Of a DNA stretch of 64,000 bases, positions 14,059 through 27,760 are shown one piece after another; the first letter of the stretch is position 1; each line of letters begins with the position of its first letter. Below the pieces are notes generated by a model that saw only the letters and a program-made list of their open reading frames with translations, was not told the origin of the DNA and searched no databases. The translations under genes were made by a program, and so were the position numbers. Origin of the DNA: Lepidodermella squamata (lineage: Eukaryota > Gastrotricha); NCBI GenBank assembly GCA_047495785.1, contig JBLDXI010000009.1, forward strand, positions 2,790,001 to 2,854,000, read 5' to 3'.

Positions 14059-16040
14059 TCAAGCCATTTTGCCGCTGAATGGCCGGGCACCTTGGTTGGA
14101 AGGCCTTGCTGTCGGCGCATTTCTCACATTTACACTTGGTTGCTGATTGTGTTGGATGGCGAAAACCCCGCCGACGGCACTTTCGACTTCTCGCAAGAAG
14201 CCGGCTGCGTTTATTACGGTGGTTCCGCCGACTAGAACGCGGCCTGGTTGCGGGTTATTTGACAGCAACGCCGCGCATTCCGTGTAGGTCACACCGCCGA
14301 TGAAAAAAACTAGTAAATTTTGGTTCTGAGCCTCCATCTGCTCTTGGTGTTGAGCATTCGAAGGGTCTAACTCGCCTAGAGGTCGAAGACATTGACTGCC
14401 GAAAATTGAGGAAGGTCCGACATTCCATGCAGCACCACGCGCTCCAGGAGTTCCACTGGTCACCCCGGAACTGGTAATCAGATCGCGAACTTTAGGTTGA
14501 TGCAACGCGTATACGTTGTCAACGCCTCGAATTCCTTGCAAAATTCGACGAGGAACTTGCTGGATCGAAGCTACAGCGCTGTTACCAGAATTCATGTCTT
14601 TGGCGTAGTTGAAAACTAAGGCTCGGAGTAACCGGACACCTTTATCTAGCATCCAACCCCCTCTTCTCCGTAAAACGTCCTCAAGTTGCCCGAAATCGGC
14701 ATCAGTTGGGCGGTAAGCGATGGCGTATAACGCAGCTAAACGGAAGGCATCAATTGGCCGACAATCGGCACAAAATTTCTTCGCATTAGCTAGTGCCTCT
14801 TCATTCGAATAACGCTTTGACGCTAACATTTGTTGACATTCCGAAATTTCCATCAATTTCGACTTCTCAATTTGCTGCGATAGCTCAGAGACTAGAGTCA
14901 CGTGCCTGGTCACATTACCTTGAAGACGTCTGAAACCTGGGTAAGTGGCGACAAATGCGCGTAGATCGGCGAGGGATTCAACACTGGCTTGTTGTTTGTG
15001 CCTTTGCTGAAATTCGTCGACAAGGCGGCGAATGGTCGCGCCAATTTCGCCAAAATTCAGAAACATATTGCGTAGAAAGAATTCGTCATGAACAGGGCTC
15101 AGAACAATTGATTCCAATTCGCTGGGTTCTTTGTCTTTGATTTTATCTTTAGGATTACTCTCTACGTCTGTCTCGGCTAAACATACTCGATTGTGGTTTA
15201 AACCAACCAATTCGTGGGCCATTGCCACATATAACCAGGGGTTGACTAGAGGGGTGATACAATCTTGACGTCTATCAACGATCACAACAGTAATGCAAGA
15301 CGCAGCGCTCTGTGCAGAACGGGATATTCCAGAATTCCAATTTGAAGATCCTGGAGCTCCGCCAAAATCGAATAACTCACGCTCTCTGGTAACCAATTGA
15401 TTAAGGGACTCAGCTAAACGTCGAGATGGGCTTGATTCAGGACTAAATCGAATGGCAATCGGAAAACGTTTGATTGAAAGAAGGACGGCAGCCAACGAGC
15501 GGGCAGTTCTTGATAACAAATCCGTGGAAGCCCAATCGAAGCCAGGTGGCGATATGCAACCGGGTAAGTCGAAAGAGAAAATCGAAGGTGTAAGTGCTAA
15601 AAAGTCCGCGAAGAATTCTTGGAGGTCTCTGACTGCCTCTGACTCATCGGCGTCAGCCAAAGTTTTAACCAACTGCTTGGGAGCTGCATTACTCAAGTAA
15701 ACATAGTATTGCGCGTATCTTGGATGCCTTAACTCGTCAGCCAGCCTTGATATTGAATCATCAGATGGTCGAATAAAGACGACAGCTTTCAAATGTGGCC
15801 TATAAAAAGCATCTCAATATTAATTAGTTTGATCAAAACAAATAATACTTACATTGGATCACGGCCAGTGTTTTCCAGTACTTCAAATGCGTACACTTCT
15901 TTCTGTAGAAGCTCGGATTGCGCAACTGCAAGGCTGACAATGGGCATGGTGTCCCTATCAAGCAACAGTAACTTCATTCCAGGCCCGGCAGCCTCCATCA
16001 TCTTCCAAACGTAGCCTCGTACAGCTGCACAAATATCCAT
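14059..16040 (-). CDS. VPS45: VPS45, Sec1/Munc18-family SNARE regulator
   Basis: Two exons, 16040-15853 and 15799-14059, join in phase 2 to give 642 residues. The N-terminus carries GPGMKLLLLDRDTMPIVS and the QSELLQKEVYAFE block. Across the junction it reads DPMPHLKAVVFIRPSDDS. Further Sec1-family landmarks are VIVDRRQDCITPLVNPW, MAHELVGLNHNR, NMFLNFGEIGATIRRL, a GVDNVYALHQP block near the C-terminal third and VFFIGGVTYTE with VLVGGTTVIN. VPS45 binds syntaxin-type SNAREs and promotes vesicle fusion in trans-Golgi-to-endosome traffic. The protein is somewhat longer than vertebrate VPS45 (about 570 residues), mostly through charged inserts and an Ala/Pro/Asn-rich tail. Confidence 0.96.
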
Positions 16041-17836
16041 TTTTAAATATCCCTAGATATTTAGCAACAAAGCGATGTCAGCCATAGCTATCAACATAAA
16101 TGCAAAAGCCAGTGCTATTGTCTATTGTTGAGAACGGCATTCAGGCCGCCGGACTCGGGCTTTCCTAGGGTGGATCTCCTGAATCTGGCCAGAGTGTGGA
16201 CCCTGATAACCGCGCCTGCGATCACCGCTCTTCGGCCTCGGGGTTCGGATATGCCAAAACGCGAACGGGCACGTTTCGGACTACAGCCCCTAACAGTTCA
16301 CTAATATATTAGTGATATTAGTGATTTTACCAACTCTACCAAAAGTAAATGAGTGCCCAAAAGCCTTAGGCTGGGCGTAAATTTCGCAGAGAATTCTCCA
16401 TCTACCTGAAGATTTTTACTAAACACTGATTGAAGCAGCCATGCTATCGAGGGGTGGCAGGTTAACTGCCCGTGAACCAAGGTAATTTCAAGAGTGCTGC
16501 AGAGATGATATATTCTTAGTAGCCTAAATGGGTTGAATCAGGACACGTAACTCTTACCTTGAGCTACGATGTTAAATATTAACCCATTCATAAAATCGTT
16601 ACATAAGCAATTTACAGTGTAGTAAGTCTGCTAGAAAATGCCTATCGGACTGAATTTATACATGAACTATGACTAGCGCATCCAGTTGCATTTTGATGTG
16701 CCTTTTGATACGTCGTATCCTGAGCAATCACAGTTCATCTAATGGAAATCACTCAAAACTAGAGCTGACGCGCCGCTAACGGTAGACGCAGCCAGAAGCC
16801 AAAAAACCTGCTTTCGTGGATTTCCCAAAAAATTGAACTAGGTCACGTGACTGTTATTAATAATTTATTTGATCAACGAATTAAAACAAAACCTTTGTTA
16901 ATTTCTGTTTGAGATAATATATGTGAAAACTAAATAACAGCTAATAATGTGCATCAGGATTCGGGTTTTTTTGAAGGACCGGACCTTGGGCAAAAACCTT
17001 GTTTGTGGTAACTTGTACCCGGTTGCCGGCTGCACGACCCCTCTGATATCTGTAGAGCTGAAAGCTGGAAAACGAGAGGTATCTCGCATTTTTTCTCTTC
17101 AATAGGCATGAATACTAGAGTTTTCGATGGCTGCGTTGAGAGTGAATCTATAATTAGGTCAGCTGACAGCTGACTTACACCAACCGTGGCGTTGAGCTAG
17201 TAGACTGTGTTGTGTCCTCCTGCGCCTTGGTATTATTTAAGATGAAGGATTATTGCTTATTTTTTGAGGAAGAGGCAGGAGTGGTGACCTTTTTTATAAT
17301 TCAGTGATCTAACAACAGCTTATTACAGCTGCTTTTATAGAGACATTTGCCTGCGCTAGAGCTAATAGTAGCTCTCATGAAATGAAATCTGAATGGTGAG
17401 ACTAATCCTGTTGTCGAGAGTACTACTGAGTCATAAGTCATAAGTCCTGTGGGCAGATTCTTATGTCATCTCGTATCGCCGCCTATCAAGGCTTCTAGCT
17501 TCTACATAATTATTGCGCCCAGGTTTCGCTTGACCTTACTTTCTAGTTCGATGAGTATTAGCTTATCAGATTTTGAAATCTAATAGCAACTAGCAATTCG
17601 GATTCGACGTTAGTTGCCTGCTCACGCTATAATTCTAACTTCTATATAGAAATATACATTTCATGCTTCAAATCCAACTTTTATTGTTTTTTTTTTAGAA
17701 ATTTATGGAAGTTATTCTATGAGATGTCGCATCTCAACGAAGACGCGGCATCCTGTAATCTGAAAATGGCCAGTAATAAAAGACAAACTATCAATTGTCA
17801 CAATCAGTCTTGATATCAATCATTCGAATTTCCCTG
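16041..17836. other. Intergenic, divergent promoter region
   Basis: This region separates VPS45 (minus) from the CNNM gene (plus), so it should hold both promoters. A locally GC-rich patch lies at about 16138-16265. I recognise no RNA gene or coding exon. Confidence 0.45.
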
Positions 17837-20800
17837 ATGCTGCTAAGGACGTTAAACGTGCCATCATTTAATGTGATTGAAATACCATGCACGTGTTTGT
17901 TAACCCTATTGTTTTTGCTTGTGTTTGCCCCTGTAACTGAACCCTCTTCGCCGTCTCAGAGCATATTTCTCCTCGGCTTTCGAGTTGATTCGCCGGAGGC
18001 TGTGTACAATGATGAAGAAGCAGTATATAACGTACCAAGCAACCGTAAAGTTAAACTTCGTTTGTTCGGCGAGAACTTGGCCGGCGCCGTCCGCCTTTTG
18101 TTCACTAAGCAGAAGTATTCTGAGAACGAGACATGCGATACTATGGATCATACCTCATCGTTCGAATTGGCCGAACGGCGAAATTCAAGCACTACAGCTG
18201 ACGTGATATTTGAAACTGGAACGACTGATGATGTGACTTACTTCATGTGCGTTCGAGATTTCAACGGAGGCTACCATCATCTGGGCGACCAATCGCGAGT
18301 TGTGATTGTTTACAAAGCCGAGCATATTATGCCATTACCCATCCAAGTTCTTCTAGTAACTACCTGTTTGTTGTTATCGTCGATATTCAGCGGTCTAAAT
18401 CTTGGCTTGATGTCTTTGGATGTCGGCGAGTTGAAACTTATCATCAAGTGTGGATCACCCGAGGACAAGCAATACGCTAAAGCGATTCTACCGATTCGAA
18501 AGCGAGGAAACACATTGCTATGCACGTTGCTATTCGGCAATACAATTGTTAACGCGAGCTGTACACTGTTACTGGACGATTTAATTGGGCAAGGGATATT
18601 TGCTCTAATGGGATCTACGGTTGGCATCCTAGTGTTTGGCGAAATCGTTCCCCAATCAATTTGTTCAAGATATGGCCTTCGTGTTGGCTACTACTGCCGT
18701 TTTATAGTTATGTTCTTCATGTTTGCGTTATTCCCTGTCACCTTTGCCATCGGAAAACTTCTTGATTTGATACTGGGTAGAGAAATTCACCAGGTTTACA
18801 GTCGCGATGAACTGAGAGAGATGGTGAAAATGAGTTTTGCAATGGATGATAGCCGATCTTCTTCCCCCACAGCTTTCGCTAATCGAAGCGGGTTGAAGCG
18901 TGAGGAAGTCAACATTGTGACGGGTGCATTGGAAATCACCGAGGCAACTGTGAGCCGAATCATGAAGCAGAAGGACGAAATTTTCATGTTGGACATATCT
19001 GTTGCAATCGACTACGACCTCATTGAGCTGATAACTCGCCATGGATATACTCGAATTCCGATTTATGCAAATGGAGACCGGAACAACATAGTCGGGCTTC
19101 TCTCGACAAAAGATTTGCTTGGTATTGATCCTGAAGATAAACTTCCACTGAATTCTCTTGTTGAGTATTACCCACGCTCGATTTTGCGCGTTCTTGAGAA
19201 CACAACCATTCTGGATATGCTTAATCTATTCAAAACAGGTTTAATATTTCCGGAATCATTATATCTTGTTGATTTATCGTTTTTTTCTATCGCAGCGAAA
19301 GTTCACTTAGCCATTGTCGATAGAATAATCTGTGATGAGGAGCATGATCCTATAAAAGAAATGGTTGGCATCGTAACTTTGGAGGACGTTATCGAATTCA
19401 TTTTACGCGAAGAAATTAACGACGAAGCTGATGGTTCGTTTTTCGTGGTTATTTTATTTATTTTCATGACTGAAAAAATCGCAAGGCGAGAGATATTATA
19501 GCTGCTTTTGGGCTTTGGGCTAAGTAGCACGGAAGTACTCGTGTCAGTAATTGGATTTGCCTTGGCGTTTTTATGTTTTTTTATGTGCACTTTGGGTCGA
19601 TTTTTAAAATATTCGCAGTCCTATGCGAATTGTCTATATTCTCATTCTTTAAACACGCGTTTTGTTTGTATATATACATTTATATAAAATATATACAAGC
19701 ACAGTAGTCGCGGTATTGATTTCTGTTTGGGTCTGGGTTTTATTCATTAATTTGTCGACAAAAAAATGACTGGGGCTTTTTTTGCTGCTGTGAATCCATC
19801 ATCCGGACGATGGCAATTTCCTATGCATGCGGAATGCGTTGAAATACAGCAGTTTTCGGGCACTCGAGGCTCGCCCCATGTGTGTGTATGCGTGTGTGTG
19901 ATTTATTAATTTATCGTTTTCCGCTACAGCGCTAGCTGACCTGGCTGAAAATTTAAAATATAAGGGCTGAAAGGAACATAATTTTACTCGAAACCGCAGC
20001 GCGTATTGCGGATCGATGGTTTTTAATTCTGTTGTTATTATTTTCTCAGATCTAAAGGAGCGTCGCAAGAACGAGGAAATGGCGGATTCTAAAATGCATT
20101 CTCATGTTATGCCTTTCAAACGAGCTGATACAATTCCCCAGCAGTTAAACACGGCTGCTGTGCAGTTTCTCATCGCCAGTAATTTGCGACCAGTGAATGA
20201 AATGAGACAAAAAAAACAACATTATTCATTTTTTATCAGATGTGGAGGCCTTTCGCAAGGAGATTGTTGAAAGAAAAGTGTTGGCTAATTTACTGCGTTT
20301 CCCGGGCATTTTCGTCGTGAAAAAACATAGCGGCAAGCATGGCCACCACGAAAATGCGCTATATTCAGCTGAAAAAGAAGTGCGTGTTTATGTGATATTT
20401 AAATTAAACTAACACGAGGTCAATTTCCATTAACACAGGCTGACTATTTCCTTCTGATCCTGCAAGGAGCCTGTCAGGTTTACATTGGCCGAGAGCGACT
20501 GCCGTTTGAAGCTGGCCCGTTTCACTATTTCGGCTTGGAGGCCCTACTTGGTAAGAAATTCCTCCCTTATTAGTTACCCGTTAGATGTTGAAATATCGTT
20601 GAATGTCTCACCCGATGCCATTTTTAGTAGACCTAGTAGTTGCGTGAATCCTACCATCGCCCCTTGAAAGTTTTTGAGCTGTTTCGTTTTTTGTTTCATT
20701 TTTTTGTTGTTAATGTAAATAACTTGAAAGGGGTCGGTAACGTGCCTGTTGTCGCTCCTTTTGCTGTTCGGCCGTCTGTCGTGTCATTGTCGCCTCGATC

Positions 20801-22610
20801 TGGTGATAATACTTCGCCGAACAGCGGCGAGGATGAGCTGTTTCAGCAGAACCTCTTGACGTCGATTGCGGAGCATAATACCGGCGACCACGAGGCGCAT
20901 GCAACGTTGGGGCTAGGCAGGCGTTTCAGCCGCACTGCCAGCCGGGCTTTGCGCGTGTTTTCGATGATAACGCACATTGCTGGCAAAGAGAGCGGCGATT
21001 TGCCTCATGGTGCGGATTTTAAGCATTCCACCTCTAGTCTGCGGATGATTAAAAGTGTGCTGTGCCTTCTTTGCATTATTGACGCTTGCTATACCTCGCG
21101 CCATCTTGAGTAGCATACAACCAGAGAAGCAAATTAGCCCCCTATCGTCTCGTTTGCCTCCTATATTCAACCTGAAACAATTGTCAAGTTCTAGGTTAGA
21201 AAAATTACTCGAAAGCTTGAAGAGACATTTTTTATAGAATTTATTGGAATTCGACATTGATAAAGTTATTGGCAGTCTCACTTCAAACTTTTGTGGTACC
21301 TAGGGTTACTTTTCAAAAGAACAATCCCGCTTGTTAACAGTGAATTGACCCGTTAGTTTCAGGCTTCTTTCTGTTGATGCAATTCCATGTAACCCCGATA
21401 AACCGGCTATATTTTTTGTCTGATTTTCCTAATAATTCGATTGATTCATAGCTAGCTTGCAATAATTGGCTAACCGAATTACGAAATGAATTGTTTTTGT
21501 ATAGGCACATCAAGTATTGGATCTTCGTCGCATCACAATTTGCCGGTTGGAAAATCTACTAATGCTTTAGCTGAAGAGAACGAAAATCTTACGGGCTTGC
21601 GGCCGTTTGTGAAAGGACCGCATACTGCTTCGATTTCGACGTTGCACCGGCAAGGAAGTCAAAGCAGCCTCGGCAGTGTTCACCCTGCTTATCAATTCTC
21701 CCGGAAATGTTTTGTTCCCGATTTTACTGTTGAGGTATAAAAAAAGCAGATTGTCTTTTTTATGATGATAAGCAATTGTTATCTTGTAAAGATTACACAC
21801 GATGTTCAATATGTCCGGTTGACGAATGCCCACTACCGAGCGCTGATTACAGTGACGCAGTTGGTTAGACGGAAAGATAAACTCGATGACACGCCTTACA
21901 TTGTGGACAAACTCTGGATGGAGCTTGTTCGTGAGGGCGAACAGCTAGGAAACTTCGAATTAGTGTAAGTTTCACATCGTTGAAATTGAATTGAAAAAAC
22001 ATGAAATGAAATATAAATTTGAAAAAATTGTGGATGATAATCGTGATTTTTCAGAGCCCCTCGAGTGCCCGTTGTAGCTACTCATGCTGATGCAGCAACA
22101 ACGTCGAGCATACCGGGAAGCAACCGAAACACCCCGCCGAATTCGAATACGATGGTCCCTCTTCGCGTTTCGATACCAAATTTGCATCACGATGGCCGAG
22201 CGACGTCCGCCAAAGCTGACGGTAATCAAGCTGATTATCATATAGGCACCCAATCGGCGAACCAGCAAGGTAACCCCGGTATGAACGAGTCGTCAGTAAG
22301 GTAATGATTTATTCCACCTTAAAATACGGCTGTGTGAAAGAATCGATTTTACAGCTTGAATACTCCGAATAAATATCGGCATACGACTCCCCTTCACGCG
22401 GTGTTGTTGTCGAATTCGAGGAACGCGTTGATGGAAGGTGGCCATACCCGGCACAGGTCAATGACATCGGGTGAAATCGAGCCGCTTCTAGCTGTCTCCT
22501 CTTCGAATTCGCCCGTTCCCCTCAACGAAGATTCAGCGGTTGTTGTAGCTATGTCTGACGGTGATACATCGCGAAATGACGATGGAAGTAGCAGAGGTCC
22601 AGTTACTTGA
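17837..22610 (+). CDS. CNNM/ACDP magnesium transport mediator
   Basis: Ten exons are supported: 17837-19238, 19296-19433, 20050-20178, 20240-20379, 20439-20550, 20731 to about 21009, 21505-21734, 21792-21964, 22055-22300 and 22355-22610. They give about 1,034 residues. Order: signal peptide (MLLRTLNVPSF and the hydrophobic run after it); extracellular region; DUF21 membrane domain (IFSGLNLGLMSLD, then GEIVPQSICSRYG); CBS pair (HGYTRIPIYANG, then MVGIVTLEDVIEF); cyclic-nucleotide-binding-like domain (ADYFLLILQGACQVYIGRER, FEAGPFHYFG); Ser-rich tail. The family mediates basolateral or plasma-membrane Mg2+ efflux. I chose the ATG at 17837 because it directly precedes the signal peptide. The exon end near 21009 is the least certain boundary. 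The 57-bp second-to-first-exon intron (19239-19295) is a multiple of three and stop-free. Confidence 0.93.
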
Positions 22611-23524
22611 AAATGAAGTACGGTGGATGAAATACAAAGTTGAAACTAGCTGTTCTGTAAAGTGAATGAAATCTATAATTAGATATTTTATCGAATGAAA
22701 CATTGAGATGAATAGCTATTTTTCTTTACATATTCGCGCTCATTGAGTTTGTTGTGTTGTGCCATATGTTTATGGAGGAGCTTGATTGAATTTTAATTAA
22801 AATCTAGTATATTCAAGGTATGTTGCACATAGTGTTTTATTTTTTGCGATCTGGCCTTTCAAAGCTTATGATATAACTTGTCTGTTCTTGAAATCTTATC
22901 TACCATGGAGTTACGGCTGCTTTTCTGCGTCGCGTCTGCCTTTCGAGCCGTTAGCATCTCGTGTTGATAATTCCCCTGCAATTCTAACGCTCAACTGTTT
23001 GTCATATCTTGCAACAAGAGAAGTCACTCACTTGCTTGAAGAAATCAAACGATGGTTTTAACGTCCACCTTATTTAATGATCGCCATCATTGTACACGCC
23101 GCATTAACATCGAATTCTGCATTGCGTTAACCTGTAATACCTACTATAATATACTCTCTATTTTTCTTCGCTGCCGCTGCCCAGTACTAGAAAAACATGA
23201 TGCGAAATTGCTTTGCGTATATGATTGTGATTTTTTACGAGCGCCTCCGTGTTACTTGTAGTTGAAACAAATGTATTGTTATTTTTTAGTTGCCCGTGTC
23301 ATTTTTCGTCTACATTGTTATTTTAAAAGACCGAAGGCACCTGATAGCGCTTCATTTTCTGCAAGTCTCTATGCCCGGAAGATTGAGTTGCGAAACCACG
23401 ATAACATTTAAAACAATAAAATTAATTTTCTATCAATTTATTGTGTAAACGGTTCCGAAAGCGATGACTAATGTTCACAGAAGCAGCTGTTCACAAGATT
23501 TTGAGCTTCATGAATTGGCAGTGA
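22611..23524. other. Convergent 3' flanks of CNNM and SNRPG
   Basis: This holds the CNNM 3' UTR and the 3' end of the minus-strand SNRPG gene. A candidate AATAAA signal on the plus strand lies at about 23415. No other gene was seen. Confidence 0.5.
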
Positions 23525-23867
23525 TCACCAGAGACGTTCCAATGCTTCAAGCATGATGATGCTGTTACCCCGAACAACCTAACAGAGGAGTACAGGGGGC
23601 TTAAAAGAACGGGTTAAATTTTGAAAACACTTACCACCATACCAACTTGTCTCTGCTCGTTGGTTTTCGGGACTACTTCAACCGACTCGTCGATGACGAG
23701 ATTCATGAAGGGATCAAAGCCGCGCAGAACACCCTGAATACAGCGGCCACCGTTCAGTTTAATCGATAGACGCTTGTCCATAAATCTGAAATACATCAAT
23801 TAATTCGTAACAGGTCACTTCAAGAGAAGACTTACTTCTTGAGTTCTGGCGGATGAGCCTTGCTCAT
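23525..23867 (-). CDS. SNRPG: Small nuclear ribonucleoprotein G (SmG)
   Basis: Three exons, 23867-23836, 23785-23635 and 23578-23525, join with consistent phases to give 78 residues, the usual size of SmG. The protein starts [20 protein letters not shown]. The Sm1 motif region is [20 protein letters not shown] followed by LVIDE. Sm2 is [13 protein letters not shown] near the end. SmG is one of the seven Sm proteins that form the ring around U1, U2, U4 and U5 snRNAs for splicing. Introns are about 50 nt with GTAAGT donors. The last exon encodes only the final 17 residues. Identification is secure; LSm7 is the nearest alternative but lacks this N-terminus. Confidence 0.97.
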
Positions 23868-25005
23868 GATTCAAACTATTAGCGATGTTAAATAAACACT
23901 ATAAAATAGTTTTAGAATTATACCTTGAAAAGCAATTGCGCAAGATAGCCATGTTAATAAAAAATCATGCTCATGATTATTCTCACATGCTGACGACTCT
24001 CAGTCACATTGTCATTTGTTCGGAAAAATAGTCTTCCTTGAAGGCTTTAAACTCTCATCAATGGTGCTCGCGACCCAAATGTACAAAAACTCTTACGCTA
24101 GAAAAAGCATATAAAGCCTGGGACGAAATCAACGACGAACAATCCACGGGCGCCCTAGCGGCAGATTAAACGGCTCGGACTGAAATCAAACTGAAATTTG
24201 GGATCCTGAACGTCAAGCCGGCGGATGGTGCAGGATGGTGAGGATGCCCGAACAACTTATATATATTTAGAAAGGTTCGTGGCGAATGATAAAAGCTGTG
24301 CGATGAGTTATCTCGAGCTAATGGTGCCCTTGCGATTCGGCGCGCTACCCAGCAAAGCCCGTCGATACCTTCAGCGAATGGAAGCAAATGGAGCTGAAAT
24401 CCTTGGAATTGAATTTCTAGTACTGCAAGATGACTTATTATTCATTATCAATTCATTATCATTCATTATCAAAGGCACCGTAGAACAATAGTTGCGCTCG
24501 CAAAGATATGCAATGAAGTTCTCAACCAGCAAGACATGAGAAAGACAAGTAAGCAACTTGACAGCAAATCAAATTCCCAGCGCTACTGATAAAATTACAG
24601 ACGCTTCAATACAACCATCACATTAAACATAGGTAGTTTCATTGGTAAAATGAGCCTTCCGGAGAACCAATAACAGCGTTATACAAGGTTCAAAACGTAT
24701 CGGCGTCAGGCTCTCCAATATTCCTGCTTTTCAACTTCGGCCTTCGGTACTGCGGAAACCGGAAACATTGCCCAATATAGTTGAACACAGCGAAGTTGCA
24801 CGTTGTATATAAGTTGGTATAAAAGCCCGAAATCCTTCGCCGAAGGGTGAAGCATGATGATCTTCGGGCCTTCTGCGATGCAGCACTTGGGGTGCCAGAC
24901 TGGTCCTCAAAGTAACGAAATGGAAGATGGAAGATAGCGGGCAATTCACTTTTGGAGCAATTTGACTACTTTCAACCGGGCTGGAGGCAATATGATGGGT
25001 TATGG
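23868..25005. other. Intergenic, no gene recognised
   Basis: Short open frames on both strands show no domain and no splice support. The segment 24690-24960 is GC-richer than its surroundings but I cannot assign it. Confidence 0.45.
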
Positions 25006-25047
25006 TTAGTGTTAGGTTTAGGCTCAGGGTTAGGGTTAGGTTAGGGG
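25006..25047 (+). repeat. Short interstitial telomere-like patch
   Basis: Degenerate TTAGGG/TTAGG units are clustered: GTTAGTG, TTAGGTTTAGG, CAGGGTTAGGG, TTAGGTTAGGGG. Too short and mixed to be a telomere, but clearly non-random. It lies about 300 bp beyond the 3' end of the non-LTR element. Confidence 0.7.
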
Positions 25048-25343
25048 CCGGAATAAAAAATGGCCCGCTTTCGCATAAGTATCCCGCCAACTTCAAATAC
25101 GTCTCAAAGTGTCGATTTACTTCCATCGAGCTCAAACGTTCTCAAAATCTCAAATCTTTATTGTTTACCGTTCGCTTTGCACCTATTATTAGTCATAATG
25201 TTTACAAAATTCAGAATGAGTACAAAGGTGGCAAAGGGAGGCTCGAGCGCAAAGAACAAGGCGTCCGGGACTGCATAAAATTAATTACAGCATGATGCAT
25301 ACAACTGTATACATACTTAGATACAGGAGGAATGGTACAAAGA

Positions 25344-26887
25344 TTACATGTTCGGCAGGATAGGTAGGAACTCGAGAATATAATGGCGCACTTTGGTAGC
25401 AAAAATCAATGTAGAGTAAATACTGGTGATATTATTAGGTAGTGAATTCCACAAAGATGTCAGGCGCAAAATAAAGGAACAATGCCGTTGTTTGTAGTTC
25501 CACTGAGGAAAAATTAATTTATTGTTATGACTAGAACGAGTAGTAGAAGTGGACGGGGGATAAATAAATTCATTACGAAGCACAGAAATATGATTATGAA
25601 TGATTTTGTGGGCTATTTGAAGGTCCCTGAACAACCATCTCTGATGAAGTGATTGAATGTTAAATTTTTTCAGCCTTTCCAAGTAACATAAAGGAGCAAA
25701 GGGAGGAACTATCATTCGAGAAGTAACATTTTTGAGACACTTTTCCAAGAGGATTTTATCAGAAGCATTGGTGGGGTTCCAAACAGTTGAACAATAAAGG
25801 AATAAAGGTAAGACATAAGTATTAAAAGCACGCATTAGAACAGAATTATCTCGCGATACAAAGGAGTTCAAGATCAGACCGCACATGCGCCTGGCTTTTT
25901 CGTAGATATAATTACAATGAGAGGAAAATGATAATTTGCTGTCTACGATGACACCAAGGTCTTTAATTTCATATACTGATTCAATAGCGTGGTTCGACAC
26001 GGTATACGGAAAACACGGATTGTTTGAACCTAACCTTAAAACCACACATTTTTTCATGTTTACAGCTAGCTGATGGCTCAGAAAATAAGCTACGATGCAG
26101 TCAATATCAATCTGAACTTGAGAAGGAAGAGAATCAGGCTTCGGGTAAATCTTGACATCATCAGCATAGAGTTTAATTACACAGTGCTTGACAACAGAAG
26201 GCAAATCATTAATAAAAATTACAAATAACAGAGGACCCAGAACACTGCCCTGTGGAACACCGGATGACACATGTGACCAATCAGAAGAAGCGTTATTTAC
26301 ACAAACGCGCTGCTTACGAAGGATGAGAAAATTTTTAATCCAGTCTAGCAGTAATCCTTCAAAGCCATAATTACGTAATTTATCCAACAGTTTGATATGA
26401 GATACTGAGTCGAAAGCTTTTTTTAGATCAAAGTATATACAATCAGTATAATCTCCACGGTCAAGCGTCTTCGACCAGTCATTCACAGACTCCAATAGTT
26501 GTAGTTCAGTATTGCGAACAGGTAAAAAACCGAATTGCTCAGGAGATATTAGATTATTTTTCAGTAAAAATGATAGCATGTTGAATCTAACAACAGATTC
26601 CATTATTTTACATGGGACACTAGTTAGGCTGATAGGTCTATAATTCTCAGCGGAAGAAGAGGATCCAGACCCTTTATAAATAGGAATTACATTAGCAATC
26701 TTCCAAAGGGTAGGCAATTGAGATGTTTCAAAACTAGCAGAGAATATCAGAGAAAGTGGAACAGATAGAGCTTCTGACAAATTTCTAAGGATAGCTGGGT
26801 TGATACAATCTGGACCCATTGAGGTGTTGACATCAATTTTTCTTAGAAAAGATTCAATAATATTTTGAGGAAATTCTACACGTTCCT
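25344..26887 (-). mobile_element. 5'-truncated non-LTR retrotransposon (reverse transcriptase ORF)
   Basis: One open frame of about 505 codons encodes the reverse transcriptase half of a LINE-type element. Landmarks in order are NYRPISLTSVPCKIMESV, the FGFLPVRNT block, CIYFDLKKAFDSVSH, GVPQGSVLGPLLFVIFINDL and the catalytic KLYADDVKIY. A C-terminal region with the DLGVIVDSKLSFSSHC block and Cys/His residues follows. The frame runs back past the first Met (26819) to an in-frame stop at about 26887. The endonuclease and ORF1 are absent, so the copy is truncated and not autonomous. The sequence pattern fits the Jockey/CR1/L2 group; the exact clade was not determined. The frame has no internal stops, suggesting a fairly recent insertion. 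Confidence 0.93.
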
Positions 26888-27760
26888 AAGTTGTGGGCAG
26901 GTAAAAGTCATCGGCAACGATCAACGAGAGTGGAGAGTAGACCGGGGACCCGGGAACCAGGAACGATAGTAGCGACTCCGCGTCAAGTTGTATAACTTCG
27001 AAATGTCTCTGAAATCCTCAACGAAAAAATGCTATGCCGAAGTTTTTCATATATATATAAATATAATTATTCAATATATTAATATTCAAACAATTCAAAT
27101 AATAATCGACACCTTTTGAATTGGGAAAAATTAGTTTTGGCGGGCGTTTTCTTTCTTTTTTTCTGTCCAGTTTTTGTTGGCTTGCCTGAGACGTCAGTTC
27201 TTTTGTTTTGAAGTCTGCAGACTCCTCCTGAATGACCCTGGTTAGGGACGGAGTGGAAATACTTTTTCACGTCTGAAGCAATTTAACCTTATTTTCGGCA
27301 TACTTTTTCTGCTTTTCTTGCTGCTTTCTTCAAGACAAGACACAAGACTTGGGTACTTAACGAAGTCTTGTGCTCATATTTACTAAGGGGTTCATTTTTC
27401 ATTGACCGATGCTATATAATTGTCAACGTTATCTCCTTCTGCATTCTGATTTCACTCAATATACCGTCTCTGATCATAATGGTCACTGTTAGCTGTTGCT
27501 GTGACATGTTCTCGGGGCTACCAACTGGGATCGGGGATTACCTAATCAAGCTGCGAATTTGCGGTCTGGTTTTGGCTTGTATTGACGTGGAAAACGGCCC
27601 ATTATGCAGACATCAATACTAAGATTTTAAATTTATTATTAATATTCGATAATGCCTGGGTCATAACTGTTGAATAGTAGTATAGCCCGATTTGAGTTTC
27701 ATATGAGTATTCCATTTCGAGATATTTAGTCAAATGTCGATCTTTATTCATAGATTCTAA
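26888..27760. other. Intergenic, PI31 upstream region
   Basis: AT-rich. No exon recognised. It should contain the promoter of the PI31 gene. Confidence 0.45.

Noticed and set aside
24731-25135. 134-codon minus-strand open frame near the telomere-like patch
   Set aside because: Its Leu/Thr repeat is just the reverse translation of the TTAGGG-like units.
25344-26887. Host reverse transcriptase or telomerase gene
   Set aside because: Motif order and spacing are those of LINE elements; the 5' half is missing.
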